From positions 1 to 64,000 of the forward strand of contig JAZJZF010000018.1 of assembly GCA_040389965.1 (NCBI GenBank): a stretch of 64,000 bases of DNA, given 5' to 3'. Made by a program: the position numbers and the translations under genes. The notes below the pieces were generated by a model. It had not been told where the DNA came from. It did not search any database and was given only the letters and a program-made list of their open reading frames with translations. Positions 16,638 through 25,247 of the stretch are shown in pieces; positions within the stretch are counted from its first letter, which is position 1, and each line of letters starts with the position of its first letter. The DNA comes from UBA4416 sp040389965. GTDB taxonomy: Bacteria > Bacteroidota > Bacteroidia > B-17B0 > Aurantibacillaceae.

Positions 16638-17900
16638 ATGCACTCTAAACTATTGCTGATCTCATTTTATTTTCCTCCTTTTAATATGGTTGCTTCAAGG
16701 CGTTGGGCAAAGCATTTAAAATATATGCAAAAGGATGGAGTTGATTTTCATGTGTTAACAAGGCATTTTGAATATAAAAACTCTCCCTGGGATAAAGATA
16801 TTGAATCGTTTGAAAACAAGATAATCCGGTTGAATTATGAGCCAAAGCATCCTTATTTTAAGACACGGCTTCCGGCAAGTATGGTGCAAAAAATTCTTTG
16901 GAAGTTATCTTATTTAAAATGGAAATATATAAAAAAAAGAGAAAATACATTCATAGGAGACGATACGATTGGTTCGGAAAGTTTATTTCTTGAAAAGGCA
17001 ATTGAAATAATTGCCGAAAAAAAGATTTCCAACGTCATTTTAACTGTAGGGCCGTTTAGATTTAGTGCCATTCTTCCTGAGTTAAAAAGCAGGTTTCCGG
17101 ATGTGAAATTTAGTTTGGATTATAGGGATTACTGGCATGACAGCAAAGAGCATCTTCCTGAAGATTTTTTTGAAAATGAAATGCGTTTGCAGGATAAAGT
17201 GCTAAAAAGTGTTGATTATATTACGGTTGTAAATGAAGAGATGAAAGAACACTTTTTTAAAAAAGTGGGTTCAGACAAAAGCATTTTAGTCCTGCCACAT
17301 TGTTTTGATCCGGAAGATCTGGATAAGTTTGAAAAAAAGAAGGAGCAAAAAACTATTAACCCATCGCAGATTAAGTTTATTTATGGAGGCGCTCTTTATT
17401 CGGACATGGATAATTATATTAAACTTTACGTCCATTTTATTCAAGCGCTTTATGCTTCCGGAAAAATAACGCATACTTCTTTTTATGTTCCTTATAAAGC
17501 TTATGAAAAAGAATTTAGCGACGTAAAAGATAAAGTAGAATTTCTCGATTATGTACCCTCCGATAGTTTTTTTGAAATTCTTGAACAAAATGATTTTGTT
17601 TTATACTTCAGGCCGGATTGGAGCCCGAACGCTTTCTCATCCAAATTTTTTGAACTTGTAGCACTGAGAAAGCCTATTTTATATTTTGGCCCCAAGAGTG
17701 ATGTGTCTGAATTTATTAAGGTAAATAACCTGGGACTTCATTTTGATGAAAGTAGCTTTAATGATTCTATGAAAGATTTTATTGATCTACTGGAAAAAAA
17801 GAAACAAATAAATTTTCAATACAATATTGAGCCGCATACATTTTCTTATAATAACAAAAAGCTTTACGAGTTTTTACATATTAAAAACGTAGAGGCATAA
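16638..17900 (+). CDS. Glycosyltransferase (GT4-like)
   Basis: A 420-residue predicted glycosyltransferase starting LLLISFYFPPFNMVASRRW, the N-terminal pattern of GT4-like enzymes (strand, then a Pro-rich loop and an Arg-containing helix). Further features are L-D-Y-R-D-Y-W near 167, V-N-E-E-M-K near 201, and near the C-terminus F-S-S-K-F-F-E-L-V-A-L-R-K-P, the donor-binding acidic block. It sits between AsnB-like copy 2 and another glycosyltransferase, each within about 10 bases. Sugar specificity unknown. Confidence 0.8.
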   Translation: MHSKLLLISFYFPPFNMVASRRWAKHLKYMQKDGVDFHVLTRHFEYKNSPWDKDIESFENKIIRLNYEPKHPYFKTRLPASMVQKILWKLSYLKWKYIKKRENTFIGDDTIGSESLFLEKAIEIIAEKKISNVILTVGPFRFSAILPELKSRFPDVKFSLDYRDYWHDSKEHLPEDFFENEMRLQDKVLKSVDYITVVNEEMKEHFFKKVGSDKSILVLPHCFDPEDLDKFEKKKEQKTINPSQIKFIYGGALYSDMDNYIKLYVHFIQALYASGKITHTSFYVPYKAYEKEFSDVKDKVEFLDYVPSDSFFEILEQNDFVLYFRPDWSPNAFSSKFFELVALRKPILYFGPKSDVSEFIKVNNLGLHFDESSFNDSMKDFIDLLEKKKQINFQYNIEPHTFSYNNKKLYEFLHIKNVEA

Positions 17901-17910
17901 GGCATTTTTT

Positions 17911-19125
17911 GTGAGTTCACTATCTTCTATATTTATTTTTACCGCAGGCTTTCCCTGTGATTTTAAATCAGAACCGTTTTTATTAAGTGAATTGCCTTTT
18001 ATTTCTAAAACGTTTTCGAGTGTTTATTTTATTCCCCAAAAGGGAAATTCTGTTGTTTATGATTTACCGGATAATTGCAAGGTTATTTTTCCATCCATAG
18101 AACATCTGCCAATTTCATTGGGAATTTATTTTGTTGCCTTAAAATGCTTGCTGTCGGATCTGCCGGCGCTTATTAAAAAGAGAATTTTCTTAAAAACAGG
18201 CAGGTATAATTTTTCTTTAGTACTGAGTTCTTTTAATAAGGCTAAATATTATAATTCAATTATAAAAAAAGCCGATCAAGGTAACTTAAAATACGTGTAT
18301 TCCTACTGGAGCAATGATTTGGCAACAATATGTGCTCTTGTAAAAAAAAATGAACCATCTGTTATTGCGTTTAGTCGGGCACATGGTTTTGATGTTTTTG
18401 AAGAACAAACCCGGTTTGGGTTCATTCCGTTCAGGAAATTACAGCTTAATTATTTAGACAGAATGTTTTCTGTATCGGAAATGGGCCAGAAACATTTGCA
18501 GGAACTGAATAAAAATTTTTCGAATAAAATAAAACTTGCCTACCTCGGAACATCTGACCATGGAATATCGGAATTTAAAAAAAATGAATTTGTAATCGTT
18601 TCATGCGCTTATTTAAGGAAGCTAAAGGGGGTAGAATCGATACCGGATGTTTTAATGAAGGTTAGGTCTGATGTTACCTGGATACATATTGGGGGGGGAG
18701 AGTTATTGGATGAAATCACTACAAAATGTAAAAGCCTTCCGTCAAATATTAAATATCAGCTTTTAGGAAACCTAAGCCCGGAAGAAATTACCGATTTTTA
18801 CAAAAAAACAAATATTAGTCTTTTTTTAAGTTTAAGCGAACGCGAAGGATTACCTGTTACGTTAATGGAAGCTATAAGCTTTGGAATACCAATTGCAGCA
18901 ACTGATGTTGGTGGTTGTAAAGAGATCGCAAATGAAAATACAGGTTTTTTAATCTCTAAAAATTTCTCTGCCGATAGTTTGGCAAAAAAAATAGATGAAT
19001 TTTTTATTTCGAGTCAAAATACGGAAGAGTTTAGAGCGAAGGTTAAAGATTTTTGGAAACAAAATTTTAATGCAAATAAAAATTATAAAGATTTTTATGA
19101 CCAAATTGTAGAGTTTAAAAATTGA
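17911..19125 (+). CDS. Glycosyltransferase family 4, GTG start
   Basis: A 404-residue GT4 enzyme. GTG at 17911 is the most likely start; it gives a beta strand F-I-F-T-A-G-F-P beginning near residue 7, as usual for the family. The C-terminal nucleotide-sugar domain contains R-K-L-K-G-V-E-S-I, I-H-I-G-G-G-E-L, and the E-x7-E block E-R-E-G-L-P-V-T-L-M-E-A near 310-321, followed by G-I-P-I-A-A-T-D-V-G-G. The glycines of I-H-I-G-G-G are encoded by a run of eight G. Its last codons overlap the next gene (TTGA). Confidence 0.88.
   Translation: MSSLSSIFIFTAGFPCDFKSEPFLLSELPFISKTFSSVYFIPQKGNSVVYDLPDNCKVIFPSIEHLPISLGIYFVALKCLLSDLPALIKKRIFLKTGRYNFSLVLSSFNKAKYYNSIIKKADQGNLKYVYSYWSNDLATICALVKKNEPSVIAFSRAHGFDVFEEQTRFGFIPFRKLQLNYLDRMFSVSEMGQKHLQELNKNFSNKIKLAYLGTSDHGISEFKKNEFVIVSCAYLRKLKGVESIPDVLMKVRSDVTWIHIGGGELLDEITTKCKSLPSNIKYQLLGNLSPEEITDFYKKTNISLFLSLSEREGLPVTLMEAISFGIPIAATDVGGCKEIANENTGFLISKNFSADSLAKKIDEFFISSQNTEEFRAKVKDFWKQNFNANKNYKDFYDQIVEFKN
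18691..18698 (+). repeat. G8 homopolymer tract inside a glycosyltransferase gene
   Basis: Eight G encode Gly261-Gly262 and most of Gly263 in the conserved donor-side H-I-G-G-G-E-L motif of the GT4 enzyme. It is the second of only two G8 runs seen. The frame is intact at this length; a one-base change would truncate the enzyme and so could alter the polymer. Phase variation is a hypothesis, since glycine codons at this conserved site partly explain the run. Confidence 0.6.
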
Positions 19126-19769
19126 GCAAAAAGAAAATATTGATTATTTCAGATTCACTTGGCTTACCAAGAGAGAGTGGAGAAGATCTTGTTCCATTTG
19201 AGAGCACCTGGGTAAATTTATTAAAAAAAAATTACGATACACACCAGGTTTCTATGGGCGGTGCAACAATTTATCAATTGTATGAACAGATTAAGTATAA
19301 CGCGTTATTTAATCCGGATATAGTTATTGTACAATGTGGTATTGTTGATTGTGCGCCGAGAGCCTTTAAAATAGGCGAGAGACAGCTATTGGAAAGTATG
19401 CCATTAATAAAAATAGTTTTTAAAAAAATATCTGAAAAGTATGGTAGAAATATTCGTAACAGTAGAAATGTAAACTATACAAAACCAGGAATATTCAAAT
19501 ACTACATAAATAAAATAAAAGATAGTTTTAAAGATGTGCCCGTTTACTTTATTGGTATTGTACCTGCTGTAGATGGCTACGAAAAACGAATGAAAAACAT
19601 CACTAAAAATATAGCGCTTTATAATAATATCTTAAAGACAGAGGCCAATGATAAATTTATTGATACAGATAGTATCAAGAATGATGGTTTGCTTTCAGAT
19701 TTTCATCATTTGAATGTTAAAGGTAATAAAATGCTATATGAAAAAATAATGCAACAACTTTCGATATAA
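19122..19769 (+). CDS. SGNH/GDSL-like hydrolase of the polysaccharide locus, TTG start
   Basis: A 215-residue SGNH-fold hydrolase. Block I with the catalytic Ser is I-I-S-D-S-L-G-L-P near 8-16, block II Gly is in S-M-G-G-A-T, block III reads Q-C-G-I-V-D (the usual Asn of GxND is replaced), and block V has the Asp/His pair in D-F-H-H-L-N. TTG 19122 lies within the stop of the previous gene (TTGA) and puts the first strand right at the N-terminus. No signal peptide is seen, so it is cytoplasmic. It probably adds or removes an ester group on a sugar, by analogy with other such genes in capsule loci. Confidence 0.75.
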   Translation: MSKKKILIISDSLGLPRESGEDLVPFESTWVNLLKKNYDTHQVSMGGATIYQLYEQIKYNALFNPDIVIVQCGIVDCAPRAFKIGERQLLESMPLIKIVFKKISEKYGRNIRNSRNVNYTKPGIFKYYINKIKDSFKDVPVYFIGIVPAVDGYEKRMKNITKNIALYNNILKTEANDKFIDTDSIKNDGLLSDFHHLNVKGNKMLYEKIMQQLSI

Positions 19770-19792
19770 TTCAACCAAATTAACTTAAACAT

Positions 19793-20809
19793 ATGTTAGA
19801 TTTAAATGGAAAATCAGTTTTAATAACAGGCGGCACAGGCTCACTTGGTAAACAACTTACTAAAACTATTTTGCAAAAATGGCCTGATGTAAAACGCCTG
19901 GTAATATTATCACGCGACGAACAAAAGCAGTTCCAGATGAATCAGGAATTTCCTGATTCCAAATATAAAGCCATGCGCTACTTTATCGGGGATATTAGAG
20001 ATTATGACCGGTTGATCAGGGCTTTTGAAGGCATTGAATATGTTATTCATGCAGCGGCTATGAAGCATGTACATATTGCTGAATACAATCCTATGGAATG
20101 TGTGAAAACCAATGTGCTTGGCGCTGAAAATGTTATTAACGCTGCTATGGCTACCGGTGTACAAAATGTAGTGGCCTTATCTACAGATAAAGCAGCGGCG
20201 CCAATTAATTTGTATGGTGCTACAAAATTGTGCTCCGACAAGTTATTTGTTGCAGCTAATAATATCAAAGGACATCGAAATATTAAGTTTTCGGTGGTAC
20301 GTTACGGTAATGTGATGGGCTCGAATGGTTCGGTAATCCCTTTCTTCTTAAGTAAACGTAAAGAAGGTGTATTGCCAATCACGGATCCTAATATGACCCG
20401 ATTTAATATTTCGCTGCAGGAAGGCGCAGACATGGTTTTGCATGCGATGGAAACGGCCTGGGGAGGAGAAATTTTTGTTCCTAAAATTCCTTCCTATAAA
20501 ATTACAGATGTTGCAAAAGCGATAGGCCCTGATTGTGAACATAAAATAATAGGCATACGCCCGGGTGAAAAAGTGCATGAAGAAATGATCACGTCGTCTG
20601 ATTCATTTTCAACTTATGACCTTGGCAAATATTATGCAATCCTTCCGCAGGTAACCAACTGGAACATGGAAGAATATAAAAAGAGTTTTAATGCCAAACC
20701 TGTGGAAATTGGTTTCCAGTATAATTCGGGAGAAAATACCGAATGGGTAAATGCAGAACAACTTCGGGAATTAATTAAACTACACGTTGATCCTGATTTT
20801 TCAGTCTGA
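19793..20809 (+). CDS. pseB: PseB, UDP-N-acetylglucosamine 4,6-dehydratase (inverting)
   Basis: First enzyme of pseudaminic acid synthesis: converts UDP-GlcNAc to UDP-2-acetamido-2,6-dideoxy-beta-L-arabino-hex-4-ulose. At 338 residues it has the PseB length. NAD motif GGTGSLGKQ is near 12-20; the family-specific M-K-H-V-H-I-A-E-Y-N-P-M-E region is near 88-100; the catalytic block S-T-D-K-A-A-A-P-I-N-L-Y-G-A-T-K near 125-140 has both catalytic lysines. It is soluble, unlike the membrane-bound PglF/WbpM dehydratases. It heads the Pse module, 23 bases after the SGNH gene. Confidence 0.95.
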   Translation: MLDLNGKSVLITGGTGSLGKQLTKTILQKWPDVKRLVILSRDEQKQFQMNQEFPDSKYKAMRYFIGDIRDYDRLIRAFEGIEYVIHAAAMKHVHIAEYNPMECVKTNVLGAENVINAAMATGVQNVVALSTDKAAAPINLYGATKLCSDKLFVAANNIKGHRNIKFSVVRYGNVMGSNGSVIPFFLSKRKEGVLPITDPNMTRFNISLQEGADMVLHAMETAWGGEIFVPKIPSYKITDVAKAIGPDCEHKIIGIRPGEKVHEEMITSSDSFSTYDLGKYYAILPQVTNWNMEEYKKSFNAKPVEIGFQYNSGENTEWVNAEQLRELIKLHVDPDFSV

Positions 20810-20842
20810 CAAGAAATAAATATATATTAAAATAAAGTAGAA

Positions 20843-22000
20843 ATGAAACCGATCCCTTACGGAAGACAACATATTACTCAGCAGGATATTGATGCTGTCG
20901 TAGAAACACTTCAATCTGATTTTTTAACCCAAGGACCCAAAATTGCTGAATTTGAAAGTGATTTCGCAAAATATATCGGAGCTCAATATGCGGTAGCCGT
21001 TAGTAATGGAACAGCGGCCTTGCATTTATGCGCTATGGCATTAAATGTTACAGAAGGCGTAAATGTTATTACTACGCCAATTACTTTTGCAGCTTCGGCA
21101 AATTGTGTAAGGTATTGCGGAGGTAATATATTCTTTTGTGATATTGATCCTGAAACATTTTTAATAGATACTCAAAAACTAAAACAGCTGATTGAATCTA
21201 AACCCAAAGGTTTTTTTAGCGGCATTATTCCCGTAGATTTTGCAGGTTTACCGGTTAATCTGGAAGGAATAAAACATATTGCGGATGAACACAATTTATG
21301 GATTATTGAAGACGCCTGCCATGCACCCGGAGGTTTTTTTATAGATAGTAAAGGAGCTAAACAGCATTGTGGAAATTCAAATTTTGCAGATCTGGCAATT
21401 TTTTCGTTTCATCCCGTAAAGCATATTGCAACAGGAGAAGGAGGAATGATTACAACTAATAGTAAAGTTCTTTATGATAAATTATGTCTCTACAGAACCC
21501 ATGGCATTACCAAGAATCCCGATCTTATGACACAAAACGATGGAGGTTGGTATTACCAGATGATGGAGCTGGGATATAATTATAGAATGCCTGATATGTT
21601 ATGCGCTTTAGGAATTACCCAATTGAAACGTGCAGATGAAGGAATAGCACGAAGAAGAGAAATAGCAAAAAAATATAATACTGCTTTTGCAAATGAGATC
21701 AATATTAAGATTCAAAACCCTGAAATTCAGGAAGGGCACGCGTTTCACTTATATATTATTAGAGCAAAAAACCGTTTAGACCTATATAATCATTTAAAAG
21801 CAAATCATATTTACGCCCAGGTGCACTATATTCCTGTACATACGATGCCTTATTATAAAGGCCTTGGATTTAAGAATGGAGATTTTCCTTTATCGGAAGC
21901 GTATTACGAAGAATGCCTCAGCTTACCGATGTATCCAACTTTAACCAACGAAGAACAAAACTTTGTGATAGAGACCGTAAAAAACTTTTACCAAAATTAA
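20843..22000 (+). CDS. pseC: PseC, UDP-4-keto-6-deoxy-N-acetylhexosamine aminotransferase
   Basis: Second step of the pathway: PLP-dependent, glutamate-using C4 aminotransferase giving UDP-4-amino-4,6-dideoxy-N-acetyl-beta-L-altrosamine. The 385 residues begin P-I-P-Y-G-R-Q-H-I-T, a PseC-type N-terminus; S-N-G-T-A-A-L-H-L binds phosphate, E-D-A-C-H-A-P-G contains the PLP-stacking Asp, and the lysine is in F-H-P-V-K-H-I-A-T-G-E-G-G. It follows PseB by 33 bases. Family membership is clear; assignment as PseC rather than another DegT relies on the neighbouring PseB, PseG-PseH and PseI. Confidence 0.93.
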   Translation: MKPIPYGRQHITQQDIDAVVETLQSDFLTQGPKIAEFESDFAKYIGAQYAVAVSNGTAALHLCAMALNVTEGVNVITTPITFAASANCVRYCGGNIFFCDIDPETFLIDTQKLKQLIESKPKGFFSGIIPVDFAGLPVNLEGIKHIADEHNLWIIEDACHAPGGFFIDSKGAKQHCGNSNFADLAIFSFHPVKHIATGEGGMITTNSKVLYDKLCLYRTHGITKNPDLMTQNDGGWYYQMMELGYNYRMPDMLCALGITQLKRADEGIARRREIAKKYNTAFANEINIKIQNPEIQEGHAFHLYIIRAKNRLDLYNHLKANHIYAQVHYIPVHTMPYYKGLGFKNGDFPLSEAYYEECLSLPMYPTLTNEEQNFVIETVKNFYQN

Positions 22001-22010
22001 AACAGATAAT

Positions 22011-23806
22011 ATGCTAGCAGATAAACCTTATATTATTATTGAAATAGCCAACACCCATGCCGGCGATATCAATTATTTGAATGCACTAATAGACGATTTT
22101 TCTATATACAATGAAAATATCGGTATAAAATTTCAACCTTTTAAATACGACGAAATTGCATTAGAGGATTTTGAGTGGTATCCGGTTTATCAAACCCTGT
22201 TTTTGATGAGTCGCAATGGAAATCAATTATAGCGCATGCCGGAAAAACAAAAGATATCTGGATCGATGTATTTGATAATTATTCTGTGAAAATAATCCAG
22301 GAAAACCTTTCTTCCATAACGGGACTTAAATTCCAGGTATCAACATTGGATAATGTAGTATTATTCAATAATCTTAAAAAAATTGATCTTAGTGAAAAAC
22401 GCGTTATTGTAAACGTAGCGTCTCTGGATCTGGAGCTTATCAAATACCATTTGGCAGCAGTTCAGGAGGCATTGAACCCAAAAGAAATTATTGTTCAAAT
22501 TGGTTTCCAGGATTACCCTACACAATTCATGAGCTCTGGCTTAAGTAAAATAGATACTGTAAAAAGCAATTTTAATAACCGGATTTGTTTCGCAGATCAT
22601 GTGGAAGGAGTTGATGAAGATGCTATCGATTTACCTTTTGCCGCCTATTTGAAAGGTTGTGAGTTAATTGAAAAACACGTTATGCGTGGCGGAGAAAAAG
22701 CAAAATACGATCATTATTCAAGTGTAACTCCTGATGTTTTTGAGAAACTATATGCTAAATTAAATAAATACAATGAGGCATTGCGCCAGCCTTTTGTAAA
22801 TGAAAGGGAAATCAACTACCTGGAGAAATCACTTTTTAAACCTTGTACTAAAAAAGAATTAAAGGCCGGTCAATTAATATCCTATCTGGAAGACCTTGAA
22901 TATAAACGTTCTAATGGCGAAGGGCTTCATCTGCCGGCAATAAAAAAAATGCAGTCAGAAAGATATATTCTGAAAAATGCCAAACAACCAAAACAAATGC
23001 TTCAGGCAGAAGATTTTAAAAAGGCAAAAATTGCCACTATTATCGCATGCCGTTTAAAATCGAGCCGTTTGCCTAAAAAAGCAATAGAAAAAATTGGTAA
23101 TATATCTTCAGTAGAATATTGTATTAAGAATGCCTTGCAGTTTAAACATGTTGATCATACTATACTTGCAACTTCTACATTACCTGATGACGCCGAATTA
23201 AAAAACTATACATATGATCCCCGGGTAATATTTCATACGGGGCATCCGGAAGATGTTATCAAACGTTATCTGGATGTAATTGATAAGATGGATATTGATG
23301 TCATTATACGGGTAACGGCAGATATGCCGTATATTTCCGATGATATATTACAGATCCTTTTAAAATCTCATTTTGAAACGGGAGCGGATTATACAAGAGC
23401 AAAAGATGCTGCGGTGGGTCAAAACCTTGAAATTATAAATGCTCAGGCATTACGTTATGTAAAATCATTTTTCCCTGAAGCAAATTACAGCGAGTATATG
23501 ACCTGGTACTTTATAAATAATTCCGAGAGATTTAAAATAAACGAAGTTGATTTACCAAAAGAGATGATTCGTTCGTATCGGTTAACGCTTGATTATCCTG
23601 AAGATCTGGAAATGTTTAATAGGATAGAAGATTATTTCAAAGGATCAAATAAACAGGTTACACTTCATAATTTGTTTGAATACCTTGATGCTCATCCGGA
23701 AGTAGCATCTATAAACGGACATCTCACGCTTAAATATAAAACGGATCAAACATTGATCGATACTTTAAATAAAGCTACAAAAATCCCGGCTAATGCATCT
23801 GCCTGA
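22011..23806 (+). pseudogene. NeuB-like synthase fused to SpsF-like cytidylyltransferase, interrupted by a -1 frameshift
   Basis: The frame opened by ATG 22011 encodes K-P-Y-I-I-I-E-I-A-N-T-H-A-G, the N-terminus of a NeuB-family nonulosonate synthase, but runs into TAG at 22230-22232. The continuation lies in the -1 frame (open from GTG 22175) and matches without loss: adding one T to the T5 run at 22200-22204 gives L-F-F-D-E-S-Q-W and one 598-residue protein. After the synthase domain (to about 255) and a linker, a cytidylyltransferase domain begins near residue 338: I-A-C-R-L-K-S-S-R-L-P-K-K-A, with V-T-A-D-M-P later. This would supply CMP activation (PseF role). Either a homopolymer sequencing error, a true mutation, or separate translation of the second part from GTG. 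Confidence 0.82.
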
Positions 23807-25247
23807 AATAGCTATAAGGGCTGATGGTAACGCTACCATTGGCTTAGGCCATATTCATAGAGCAATTGCTCTTTCCGGTTATTTAAAAGATTTTTTCCAC
23901 ATTAGTTTTTATTCTTTTGGAGCAGATAACCTGGTATCTGAACTTATCAGGTCGAATGGTTATGTGCTGCATACTCTTGATAAGCCCGATTTCGAAAGCC
24001 CCGCGTTATTTGCAGAATTAATTTCAAAAAATGCCCTGGTAGTGTTGGATGGGTATAATTTTAAAACAGCATATCAGGAAAAAATAAAAGCCAATGGCAA
24101 CAAAGTAATAGCAATTGATGACTTGAATGAATGGGAAAATGTGGCAGATGTAGTTATTAATCATGGATTCTCCGGTAATAAAAAACACTATAAGATTGCG
24201 GCGGAAACACAATTTTATGGAGGTTTAAAATATGCTCTTATTAAACAGCAAATTCTTAATAAGACAATAATTCCACCGGTAAAATCAGTAGACAAAATTT
24301 TAGTTTGCATAGGAGGAACAGATCCGGCTAACCATTCAACGAGGATAGTAAAGGAATTACTTGTAAACACTACTAAAGAAATTACACTATTAACATACCC
24401 TCTGAATCCTGAATTTGAATTTTTAAATCAATTGGTAAAGGATAATTCTACCAGATTAAAGCTCTTATATTCCTTGAATACCAATGAAATTATTGAACTT
24501 ATTTCTGAAATGGATATCGCCATTTTACAACCAAGTAATATTGCTTTAGAAGCCGCAGCGTTAGGAGTTTATATCATATTATTACAAACTGCCGACAATC
24601 AAAAATACATTCTCGATACTCTTATAAATAGCCAATGTGCAGTTGCCATTAAAGCAGAACTGGCAAACCAGGTTAATTCTATAACGCCGGAACAGGTAAA
24701 TAATCAGACAAAATTGCAGCTGGGTTTATTGGATAAAAAATCGCCGGCAAGAATCCTTGAAATAGCAAATACTTTATTTGTGGATTTTAGACCTGTAGAT
24801 CAAAATGACGGGAAATTAATATATGACTGGAACAACGATAAAGTAACCCGTCAGAACTCTTATAATCAATCTGCCATTAAGTATGACGATCATTTAAAAT
24901 GGTTTCATGGCAAAATAAAAGATAATACAGTGTGCTTTTTGCTTTTTAGCTTTAATACTGTACCTGCAGGTTGTGTAAGAATTGAATGCAGGGAAAAAGA
25001 AAATATAGTCGGAATAACAATTGCGCCGGAGATGAGGAGAAAAAAACTCGCCGGAATAATGTTGAAGCAATCGGCGGATTATTTTTTTAAAACATACTTT
25101 AAAACTGAAATTACGGCGTATATTAAAAAAGATAACATTCCGTCTTTAAAAAGTTTTGAGAACGCCGGGTATGTGATTCAGGATTTGGAAATATATAATG
25201 GCGAAGAAAGTTATAAATTAATTAAAAAGGCACATGCAAATGTTTAA
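23793..25247 (+). CDS. PseG-PseH fusion: UDP-sugar hydrolase plus N-acetyltransferase
   Basis: A 484-residue bifunctional protein. Residues 1 to about 325 are PseG-like: I-R-A-D-G-N-A-T-I-G-L-G-H-I-H-R contains the family's glycine-rich loop and active-site His, and C-I-G-G-T-D-P near 171-177 is the GT-B-type UDP-binding turn; this part removes UDP from UDP-2,4-diacetamido-trideoxy-altropyranose. Residues from about 328 form a GNAT domain (F-R-P-V-D-Q-N-D..., I-A-P-E-M-R-R-K-K-L-A acetyl-CoA loop), as in PseH, which acetylates the 4-amino group. The fused order puts acetylation and hydrolysis, consecutive steps, in one chain. It overlaps the neighbouring genes by 14 bases on both sides. Confidence 0.92.
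   Translation: MHLPEIAIRADGNATIGLGHIHRAIALSGYLKDFFHISFYSFGADNLVSELIRSNGYVLHTLDKPDFESPALFAELISKNALVVLDGYNFKTAYQEKIKANGNKVIAIDDLNEWENVADVVINHGFSGNKKHYKIAAETQFYGGLKYALIKQQILNKTIIPPVKSVDKILVCIGGTDPANHSTRIVKELLVNTTKEITLLTYPLNPEFEFLNQLVKDNSTRLKLLYSLNTNEIIELISEMDIAILQPSNIALEAAALGVYIILLQTADNQKYILDTLINSQCAVAIKAELANQVNSITPEQVNNQTKLQLGLLDKKSPARILEIANTLFVDFRPVDQNDGKLIYDWNNDKVTRQNSYNQSAIKYDDHLKWFHGKIKDNTVCFLLFSFNTVPAGCVRIECREKENIVGITIAPEMRRKKLAGIMLKQSADYFFKTYFKTEITAYIKKDNIPSLKSFENAGYVIQDLEIYNGEESYKLIKKAHANV

Noticed and set aside
22197..22205. Programmed -1 ribosomal frameshift in the NeuB-SpsF gene
   Set aside because: In the reading frame the site is G-TTT-TTG, not a canonical X-XXY-YYZ heptamer, and no clear downstream stem was found; a missing base is simpler.
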